A stretch of DNA of 7,107 nucleotides, taken from the NCBI GenBank assembly GCA_007135295.1, contig SLJD01000380.1:1-7107 (forward strand), given 5' to 3'. Source of the stretch: Phycisphaerales bacterium (GTDB lineage Bacteria > Planctomycetota > Phycisphaerae > Phycisphaerales > SM1A02). A program made the position numbers and the translations under genes. Shown here piece by piece: positions 1-5,474 of the stretch. Within the stretch, counting starts at the first letter, position 1. The number at the start of each line of letters is the position of its first letter. A model generated the notes under the pieces. The model was not told the origin of the DNA, did no database searches, and saw nothing but the letters and a program-made list of their open reading frames with translations.

Positions 1-234
1 GCCGAACTCGAGGTCGACGAAGCCGACCCGGCGACGGATGAACCGGGCGATGGCCCCGGCGACGGCGAGCGGCTCGCCGAGGCCGACCACGTCGCCCCGA
101 CCTCGACCCGGCCGCTGTCGATCATGCACGCTCTGTTCGAAGGGATGCGCCTGCTTCGCGGCAGTGACAACCTGACCGTCGAAGAGGGGCGCGTCGTCGG
201 AGTTGACACCGACAGCACGCCCGACCGCGACTGA
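1..234 (+). CDS. C-terminal fragment of an unrecognised acidic protein
   Basis: An open frame runs from the first base to a TGA at 232-234 and gives the last 77 residues of a protein whose start lies outside the window. The first ~35 residues are rich in Asp, Glu, Pro and Gly and look like a disordered linker. A more ordered stretch follows, with SIMHALFEGMRLLRG and then NLTVEEGRVVGVD, and the tail is polar. No domain is recognised and no function is assigned. Coding is supported by strong G/C preference at third codon positions, like the downstream genes, and by the intrinsic terminator 12 nt after the stop. The terminator suggests this is the last gene of the preceding transcription unit and not part of the downstream cluster. 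Confidence 0.7.
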   Translation, partial: AELEVDEADPATDEPGDGPGDGERLAEADHVAPTSTRPLSIMHALFEGMRLLRGSDNLTVEEGRVVGVDTDSTPDRD

Positions 235-246
235 CACGTGTTCATC

Positions 247-285
247 CATCCCCGGCGCTGCACGCAGCGCCGGGGATGCTTTCTT
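247..285 (+). terminator. Rho-independent terminator after the upstream gene
   Basis: A perfect 14-bp GC-rich inverted repeat (arms CATCCCCGGCGCTG at 247-260 and CAGCGCCGGGGATG at 265-278) encloses a CACG tetraloop and is followed by the pyrimidine tract CTTTCTT. It begins 12 nt after the stop of the upstream gene. The T tract is short and broken by C, so termination may be incomplete. The other side of the hairpin has no T-rich run in the reverse sense, so it should act only on + strand transcription. It ends just 24 nt before the next gene, which makes a role as a 5' leader element of that gene an alternative. Confidence 0.82.
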
Positions 286-300
286 GAACGTCGATCAACC

Positions 301-304
301 GGAG
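301..304 (+). promoter_or_regulatory. Ribosome binding site that sets the TPR lipoprotein start
   Basis: GGAG lies 5 nt before the GTG at 310 and 11 nt before the ATG at 316. It favours one of these starts over the upstream in-frame GTG at 238, which would put the terminator hairpin inside the coding region and add 24 residues before the signal peptide. Confidence 0.55.
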
Positions 305-309
305 ATTCA

Positions 310-1548
310 GTGAGCATGTCCACCCGCATCTGCCTGTTCGCACTTACCGTTTCCGCTGCCTGCCTCGCTGCCGGCTGCGCGTCGTCCCAATATCGCGAGC
401 AGGTCCGCGACGAAGCGGCCGATCGCGTCGGTCTCGTCAACGCTCAGTTGACCTATGACCAGGCGAAGCGCGCCTTCACGGTGGGCAACTTCGATGAGGC
501 CCTCGAATCGATCAATGCTGCGATCGACCGGCACGATGAACGGCCGGACTTTCACATCCTCAAGGGCCGAATTCATCTTGAATCCGACCGCCTCGAACCG
601 GCGCTCGACGCGTTCCTGGCAGCGCTTGAACACGACGAGGAAGCCGCCGAAGCGCATTACTACGCCGGCATCGTCTTCCAGCGCTGGTCGGAGAACGACC
701 AGGCCCACCGGCACTACATGGCGGCGCATGAACTGCAGACCGATAAGGTGCACTACCTGCTTGCCGCCGCTGAATCCAAGGTTGCCCTCAAACAGTACGC
801 TGCCGCCCGGGAACTCGTCGAGCAGCGCCTGCAGCGCTTCGAGTACAACGCGTCGCTGCGACATCTTCTCGCACAGATCGCGCTGCTCGAAGGCAACACC
901 GAACGCGCCGCTGAGCTGTACGCAGAGGCCCGGCGGTTGAACCCGGACGATCTCATGCTGCTTGAGGAACTCGCTCATGCCCGGTTTGATGCCGGCCAGT
1001 ATGCGCGGGCCTACGACGCGGTCCGTGAACTTCGCCAGGTGGCTGACGATGACGATATGTCCCCGAGTTGGCTGCACCTCGAGGCCCGCTGCCTCGTGCA
1101 ACTCGACCGGCCGGCGGAAGCACGCAACCTCTATATGGAACTGGCGCGGCGCAAAGAGAACGATCCGACCGTCTGGATCGAACTCGGCACGCTGGCGTGG
1201 CAGCTCGGTGACTTCCGGCGCGTTGCGCAGAGCAGCGTCCGCATCAAATCACTCGCCCCGAACCGGTATGAGGGATATCTGCTCAAGGCCCTCAACGAGC
1301 AGCACCGCGAAAATCACGAGGAAGCGATCGAGCAGTTCCGCCAGGCCACCCGCCGGACGGACAGCGATCCGATTCCGTTCATGCTGCTCGGCCGGGCGCT
1401 GGAGCAGGCCGGCAAGATAGATGAAGCATTCGACGCATACGCCGACGCTCTCGAAATTGACCCGCAGATGCCTGAAGCGCGAGATCGAATCGCCCGATTG
1501 GCTGAGCAGGGCCAGGTGACGATCGGTCAGGGCCCGGTTGTTGAGTGA
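310..1548 (+). CDS. TPR-repeat lipoprotein
   Basis: Predicted 412-residue exported lipoprotein built almost wholly of tetratricopeptide repeats, which act as protein-protein scaffolds. Numbering from GTG 310, residues 3-23 form a lipoprotein signal peptide: one Arg near the start, a hydrophobic core, then LAAG-C with C23 as the lipidated Cys. The next residue is Ala, not Asp, which by the proteobacterial rule would favour the outer membrane. From about residue 52 to 400 there are roughly ten helix-turn-helix repeats with TPR spacing (for example GNFDEALESINAAI, GNTERAAELYAEARRLNP, GKIDEAFDAYADALEIDP). The start is GTG 310 or ATG 316; both keep the signal peptide intact. It lies 45 nt before the kinase gene on the same strand and may be the first gene of the operon. 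TPR lipoproteins such as PilF/PilW serve as pilotins for type IV pilus secretins, and the ATPase downstream makes a similar role possible, but this protein is longer and the repeats alone do not identify a partner. Family call is firm, role unknown. Confidence 0.85.
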   Translation: MSMSTRICLFALTVSAACLAAGCASSQYREQVRDEAADRVGLVNAQLTYDQAKRAFTVGNFDEALESINAAIDRHDERPDFHILKGRIHLESDRLEPALDAFLAALEHDEEAAEAHYYAGIVFQRWSENDQAHRHYMAAHELQTDKVHYLLAAAESKVALKQYAAARELVEQRLQRFEYNASLRHLLAQIALLEGNTERAAELYAEARRLNPDDLMLLEELAHARFDAGQYARAYDAVRELRQVADDDDMSPSWLHLEARCLVQLDRPAEARNLYMELARRKENDPTVWIELGTLAWQLGDFRRVAQSSVRIKSLAPNRYEGYLLKALNEQHRENHEEAIEQFRQATRRTDSDPIPFMLLGRALEQAGKIDEAFDAYADALEIDPQMPEARDRIARLAEQGQVTIGQGPVVE

Positions 1549-1585
1549 CCGCCACGGGTCGCCGTCCGAATAACTCCTGGTGCAT

Positions 1586-1590
1586 GAGGG
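1586..1590 (+). promoter_or_regulatory. Ribosome binding site of the kinase gene, non-ATG start
   Basis: GAGGG precedes two adjacent in-frame candidate starts, GTG 1594 (3 nt after it) and TTG 1597 (6 nt after it). No ATG lies near the frame start, so the kinase must use a non-ATG start. The TTG has the more usual spacing and the GTG the more usual codon; the products differ by one residue. Confidence 0.45.
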
Positions 1591-1593
1591 TGT

Positions 1594-3075
1594 GTGTTGA
1601 AAGAGGTGCTCGCCGCCATTTTCGGACTGATCGCGCTGGCTTCCGCGACCGCAGGGGTTGCCGCCGCCGGTCTGCTCTGGTTCGTCGGGCGGGGCGAAGT
1701 CTCCATCCTGACCGGGGCGGCGATCATGTTTGGCCTGTGCGCTGTGGTTCTGACGGTTGCGCTGGCGCCGGCCGGCCTGATGGTTGCTCGTTCGATGGTT
1801 CGTCTGAAGCACGACCTCGAACAGATTGCTCAGGACAACGAGCAGCACCCGGTCATGGTCGGCCCGAAATGGCTGCGGCCGATTCTCGACGCGTTCACGG
1901 AAGCCGTCGACCGATTCCGTCAGCGGGAGAACGCCTTTCGCAATCAGCTCCGCGACCTCGAGATCCGCCATCGTGTCGTCGATGCCGAGAGGCGGCAGAT
2001 CGAAGCGGTACTCCATGCGCTGCGGGACGGCGTCATCGTGACCGACTCGTTCAACGAGATCACCATGGTCAACGAGACGGCGGCGGAGATACTCGGCTTC
2101 ACCGTCGAGCAGGCGATGCGCAAGCCGATTGACGACGTGCTGAACAACGAATACCTCAGCGAACTCGTCCGCAGCACTCGCGAGCAAGCCAACTTCGCCG
2201 ACCGCCGCCACGTGGAATATGACCTTCCGATCCCCGGCCACAACGGCGAGCCGGAAGAGGAACGCGCCTTCGAGATCACCCTCACGTGCGTTGAGAACCA
2301 CAAGCACGAGGTGGGCGGGGTGGTGACGATCCTGCACGACATCACCCGCGAGCGCGAAGTCTCGCAGCTCAAATCGGAATTCGTCTCGAAGGCCAGTCAC
2401 GAGCTGCGCACGCCGCTGTCGTCCATTCGCGCGTACGTCGAGATGCTTGTGGACGGCGAGGCGACCGATGAAGCGTCGCGCCGCGAGTTTTACAGCGTGA
2501 TCCATAATGAAACCGATCGGCTCAGCCGCCTGATCGACAACATGCTCAACATCAGCCGCATTGAAGCGGGCATCGTGCAGATTGAGCGGGAACACGTCGA
2601 CATGAAGCCGCTGATCCAGCGGGCGGTCGAGACGCTCGAGCCGCAGGCCCGCGACAAGGCGCAGATGCTCAACGCCAAGATCGCAGAAGTCGACCTCAGC
2701 GTCGAGGGCGATGCGGACATGCTCTACCAGGTCGTGCTGAACCTGATTTCGAACGCGGTGAAGTACACGCCGGAGAACGGCCGCATCATCGTCGCAGCGG
2801 ACTCCGATAACCTCACCCGTTCGGTGGTGGTGACCGTGACGGATACCGGACTCGGCATCCCGCCGGACGCGGTATCCCGGCTCTTCGAGAAGTTCTACAG
2901 GGTCGAGAATTTCAAGCGCGTGGCCAAAGGTACCGGCCTCGGGCTGAATCTGTGCAAACACATTGTGGAAACACTGCATCAGGGGCAGATAGGTGTCGAT
3001 TCAAAACTTGGGATGGGATCCAAGTTCTGGTTCTCGATTCCCATGCGCTATGCCGGCTCGCAGTCGGCGGCGTGA
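1594..3075 (+). CDS. Membrane PAS-domain sensor histidine kinase
   Basis: A 493-residue sensor kinase that should autophosphorylate on His and pass phosphate to a receiver Asp, most likely in the response regulator encoded 16 nt downstream. Domain order: membrane helix 1 (about residues 5-31), a loop of only about six residues, membrane helix 2 (about 38-66), a charged helical linker with coiled-coil character (about 70-140), a PAS domain (about 130-255, with DGVIVTD and the VNETAAEILGF pattern), HisKA with SHELRTP (H269; E270 and T273 give the ExxT phosphatase motif), then HATPase_c. The ATP-binding boxes are complete: N387 (NLISNAVKY), D417-I422 (DTGLGI), 430-436 (LFEKFYR) and G446-L451 (GTGLGL). 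Architecture resembles PhoR/WalK-type kinases but without a large extracytoplasmic domain, so input is probably sensed by PAS or within the membrane. All catalytic residues are present. The ligand is unknown. Start is GTG 1594 (or TTG 1597). Confidence 0.93.
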   Translation: MLKEVLAAIFGLIALASATAGVAAAGLLWFVGRGEVSILTGAAIMFGLCAVVLTVALAPAGLMVARSMVRLKHDLEQIAQDNEQHPVMVGPKWLRPILDAFTEAVDRFRQRENAFRNQLRDLEIRHRVVDAERRQIEAVLHALRDGVIVTDSFNEITMVNETAAEILGFTVEQAMRKPIDDVLNNEYLSELVRSTREQANFADRRHVEYDLPIPGHNGEPEEERAFEITLTCVENHKHEVGGVVTILHDITREREVSQLKSEFVSKASHELRTPLSSIRAYVEMLVDGEATDEASRREFYSVIHNETDRLSRLIDNMLNISRIEAGIVQIEREHVDMKPLIQRAVETLEPQARDKAQMLNAKIAEVDLSVEGDADMLYQVVLNLISNAVKYTPENGRIIVAADSDNLTRSVVVTVTDTGLGIPPDAVSRLFEKFYRVENFKRVAKGTGLGLNLCKHIVETLHQGQIGVDSKLGMGSKFWFSIPMRYAGSQSAA

Positions 3076-3091
3076 CCCCGGAGACTGATCC

Positions 3092-3496
3092 ATGGCCAGC
3101 AAGGTTCTCATTGTCGATGACGAGGCGCACATCGTTCAGGTGGTCTCGCTCAAACTGCGCAACGCCGGCTACGAAGTGCTCACCGCCGTCGATGGCGAGG
3201 AGGCATTCGAGATCGCCTGCGCCGAGTGTCCGGACTTGATCGTCACCGATTTCCAGATGCCGTACATGACCGGGCTCGAACTCTGCCAGGCCCTCGCCTC
3301 GGAGACCACGACGACCGATATCCCCGTGCTGATCCTGACCGCCCGGGGCTACGCCCTCGACGACGACGACCTGCAGATCGGCAACATCAAGGGCGTTCTG
3401 AGCAAGCCATTCAGCCCGCGCGCCATCCTTCAGCAGGTCAAGGACCTGATCGGCCCAAGCGATGCCGACACCAGCCGGGAGGCCGACGCCGCATGA
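3092..3496 (+). CDS. Single-domain CheY-like response regulator
   Basis: A 134-residue receiver domain with no output domain. The acidic pocket D9-D10 (VLIVDDE), phospho-acceptor D53 (IVTDFQMP), T83 (LILTARG) and K105 (LSKPF) are all present, so phosphorylation should work. Receiver sequence ends near residue 118; the rest is a short polar tail. The segment between T83 and K105 is unusual, with four Asp in a row (D90-D93) in place of the common GADDY pattern, which may mark a specific partner surface. ATG 3092 has GGAG at 3080-3083 with 8-nt spacing. Its stop overlaps the next start by 4 nt (ATGA). The kinase upstream is the likely phosphodonor. Because the following HD-GYP protein lacks a receiver, this protein may control it in trans, as a split version of RpfG-type REC-HD-GYP proteins; that is inference. 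Confidence 0.93.
   Translation: MASKVLIVDDEAHIVQVVSLKLRNAGYEVLTAVDGEEAFEIACAECPDLIVTDFQMPYMTGLELCQALASETTTTDIPVLILTARGYALDDDDLQIGNIKGVLSKPFSPRAILQQVKDLIGPSDADTSREADAA
3477..3482 (+). promoter_or_regulatory. Ribosome binding site of the HD-GYP gene, inside the regulator gene
   Basis: GGGAGG lies within the last codons of the response regulator gene, 10 nt before ATG 3493. It supports that ATG, which overlaps the regulator stop as ATGA, over in-frame starts further upstream such as GTG 3226 that would overlap most of the second half of the regulator gene. Confidence 0.6.
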
Positions 3497-5142
3497 ACGC
3501 CATCCCCTCCCAACTCGATGAATGCACCTCATACGCCACACTGCAGGAACGCATGCGCTCCCAGGGGATCGTGCTGATCGGCTGCGATTGCAACGGCCGA
3601 ATCACGCACTGTCCGCAGGCCGGCGATGACTGGCTGTCCGACCTCTTCTGTGAATCGCCGTATTTTCGTACCGTCCTGCGCCGGATCATTGAGCAGTGGG
3701 AACTCGAATCCGATCCCGGTGAGACCGAGGCATGGCCGGGCTGCTGGCTGTCGCCCATGCCGCTCGTCAATCGCCGGCGGCGTTCGGGCTATTCCGTCGC
3801 CATCATCCTCACGGAGCCGTTTCTCGACAGCGAGCATCTGCACGCAATGTGCCAGTCCGCCCGGCTCGACACGACGCTGACCATGCGGTGGCTGCGCGAA
3901 CTTCCGCCCGCCGGGGAAACCGACGTTCCGCGACTTGCCACCCTCGTGCGATACATCCACCAGGATCAGCGCCAGCTCAACTCCGAGCAGTCCGCCGTCG
4001 AAAGCGTCGGCCAGCAACTCGCCGAGTCGTACGAGGAAATCAATCTTCTTTACACGATCATCCAGTCGATGACCGAGGTCGACAATCCTGAACGCTTCGT
4101 CTCCATCGCGTGCGAGGAACTGCTTCAGACCCTGCCGTACGCGTGGATCGGCATCATGCTCACCGAGGAGCACATCGCGTTCGAAGGTCTGTCCGGTCGG
4201 TTGATCGTCACCGGCAATCCCGGCCAGCCGGTCGAAACGCTTCAGGGGCTCGCCACCGAACTGCTTGGCAAGGCCGAACCCGACGCGCCGATGGTGCTCG
4301 AACCCGGCCGGCGCCGCGAGCACGGCCGTTACGCCCCGCTCGGCAACACCGTGCTCGTGCATCCCATGACTCGCGAAGGAAAGGTCTTCGGCCTTCTCAT
4401 CGCCGGCGACAAGCAGGGGCCGGACACGGTGATCTCATCTGTTGACATGAAGCTTCTCGGTGCGACCGGCTCACACGCTGGCATCTTCTTTGAGAACGCG
4501 GCACTGTACGACGACCTGAACTCCATGTTCATGGGCACGGTGGAGGCGCTCACCGCCGCGATCGACGCCAAGGACCGGTACACTTGCGGCCATTCCCAGC
4601 GCGTCGCCCACCTCAGTGCCCGACTCGCCCGCGCGATCGGGCTCGGTGAAGCGACTGTCAAGCGCCTGCACATCGCCGGCATGGTCCACGACGTCGGCAA
4701 AATAGGCGTGCCGGAGCGGGTGCTCTGCAAGCCCGGCCGGCTCACCGACGATGAGTTCGCCTGGATCCGCCGTCACCCGGAGATGGGCTACCACATCCTC
4801 AAGGACATTCCCCAGCTTCAGGACGTACTGCCCGGTGTGCTGCACCACCACGAGCGGTGGGACGGCAATGGCTATCCGCACGGGCTCTCCGGCGAGGGCA
4901 TCGACCTCTTCGGCCGGATCATCGCCCTGGCCGACAGCTTTGATGCCATGAGCTCGAACCGCACGTATCGCTCCGCCATGTCGCGCGACAAGGTGCTTGA
5001 GGAAATCATGAACTGCGCCGGCACCCAGTTCGATCCAGACCTCGTGCCGGTCTTCGTCAAACTCGACTTCAGCCAGTTCGACCGCATGGTTAATGAGCAC
5101 CGTGCAGCCGACGACGGCCGGGAGACCACGGAGGCGGCATGA
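3493..5142 (+). CDS. GAF/HD-GYP cyclic-di-GMP phosphodiesterase
   Basis: A 549-residue cytoplasmic protein predicted to hydrolyse c-di-GMP. Residues 20-110 resemble a divergent PAS-like sensor fold and carry an unusual set of cysteines (C11, C31, C33, C40, C53, C84, C120). A helical linker (about 150-190, QLAESYEEINLLY) leads into a GAF domain (about 190-335). The HD-GYP domain (about 345-525) has a full set of metal and catalytic residues: H367 (GHSQRV), H399-D400 and K403 (HDVGKIG), H428 (RHPEMG), H452-H453 (HHERWDG), G460-Y461-P462 and D481 (ALADSFDAM). Position 363, four before H367, is Tyr and not the Glu that supplies an extra metal ligand in some trinuclear members, so a binuclear site is more likely. 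No receiver or membrane segment is present. Start is ATG 3493, overlapping the regulator stop by 4 nt, with GGGAGG upstream. The end overlaps the STAS gene start as ATGA. The HD-GYP call is firm; the N-terminal PAS-like call is tentative. Confidence 0.93.
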   Translation: MNAIPSQLDECTSYATLQERMRSQGIVLIGCDCNGRITHCPQAGDDWLSDLFCESPYFRTVLRRIIEQWELESDPGETEAWPGCWLSPMPLVNRRRRSGYSVAIILTEPFLDSEHLHAMCQSARLDTTLTMRWLRELPPAGETDVPRLATLVRYIHQDQRQLNSEQSAVESVGQQLAESYEEINLLYTIIQSMTEVDNPERFVSIACEELLQTLPYAWIGIMLTEEHIAFEGLSGRLIVTGNPGQPVETLQGLATELLGKAEPDAPMVLEPGRRREHGRYAPLGNTVLVHPMTREGKVFGLLIAGDKQGPDTVISSVDMKLLGATGSHAGIFFENAALYDDLNSMFMGTVEALTAAIDAKDRYTCGHSQRVAHLSARLARAIGLGEATVKRLHIAGMVHDVGKIGVPERVLCKPGRLTDDEFAWIRRHPEMGYHILKDIPQLQDVLPGVLHHHERWDGNGYPHGLSGEGIDLFGRIIALADSFDAMSSNRTYRSAMSRDKVLEEIMNCAGTQFDPDLVPVFVKLDFSQFDRMVNEHRAADDGRETTEAA

Positions 5143-5474
5143 AACTCAGTTACGAGGACCATGGCAAGACGACGGTGATCACAGTCAGCGGCGAGTTGCT
5201 CGCCGACCAGGCCGACGCCTTTCGCCGCGCCTGTCAGGATCGCATGGCTGCCGGCATTCGCGATTTCGTGCTCAACCTGGAATACCTCGAGTTGATCGAT
5301 TCAGCCGGGCTTGAGTTACTGCTCTGGCTCGCCGAACAGATCGCCGAGCAGTCCGGCCAGCTTCGGCTCGTCAATCCCGAGGAGACGGTCAGCAAGATCT
5401 TTGAAGTCACGCGCCTTGAGCGCCGCTTCAACATCCATGATTCGATCGAATCAGCCGCCAAGAGTCTCCGGTGA
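5139..5474 (+). CDS. STAS-domain anti-anti-sigma-type protein
   Basis: A 111-residue single STAS domain of the SpoIIAA/RsbV class. In that family the protein binds a kinase/anti-sigma partner, is switched off by phosphorylation of a conserved Ser and switched on again by a PP2C-type phosphatase. Here a first beta strand (TTVITVSGEL) is followed by VLNLEYLELIDSAGLELLLWL, which matches the phosphosite loop, with S55 as the expected acceptor in D54-S55-A56-G57. The C-terminal part (LRLVNPEETVSKIFEVTRLERRFNIHDS) fits the last strands and helix. ATG 5139 overlaps the HD-GYP stop (ATGA) and has GGAGG at 5130-5134. The gene ends in a GTGA overlap with the ATPase gene. No anti-sigma kinase, PP2C phosphatase or sigma factor is in the window, so the partner is unknown; in other bacteria such proteins also act in partner-switching circuits that do not involve sigma factors. 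Confidence 0.9.
   Translation: MKLSYEDHGKTTVITVSGELLADQADAFRRACQDRMAAGIRDFVLNLEYLELIDSAGLELLLWLAEQIAEQSGQLRLVNPEETVSKIFEVTRLERRFNIHDSIESAAKSLR

Noticed and set aside
238..309. In-frame GTG extension of the TPR lipoprotein by 24 residues
   Set aside because: It would run through the terminator hairpin and bury the lipoprotein signal peptide behind an Arg- and Cys-rich leader. The GGAG at 301-304 and the signal peptide support GTG 310 or ATG 316.
307..1101. Minus-strand open frame of 264 codons
   Set aside because: It is a shadow of the TPR gene with low-complexity composition and no family motif.
1549..1593. Possible terminator or promoter in the 45-nt gap between the TPR and kinase genes
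   Set aside because: Only a 4-bp GACC/GGTC pairing near 1547-1560 was seen, with no T tract and no convincing -35/-10 pair, so no site is called.
1545..2132. Plus-strand open frame of 195 codons overlapping the kinase start
   Set aside because: Its translation is Arg-rich and without domains, in a different frame from the kinase, whose membrane helices and PAS domain occupy the same bases.
1249..2979. Minus-strand open frame of 576 codons
   Set aside because: It lies opposite the kinase and the end of the TPR gene, both with clear family motifs. Its product is His/Arg/Asp-rich with no recognisable domain, as expected for an antisense shadow in GC-rich DNA.
3226..3492. In-frame GTG extension of the HD-GYP protein by 89 residues
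   Set aside because: It overlaps the well-conserved receiver gene in another frame, and its translation is Arg/Pro/Asp-rich with no domain. ATG 3493 has a good ribosome binding site and an ATGA overlap.
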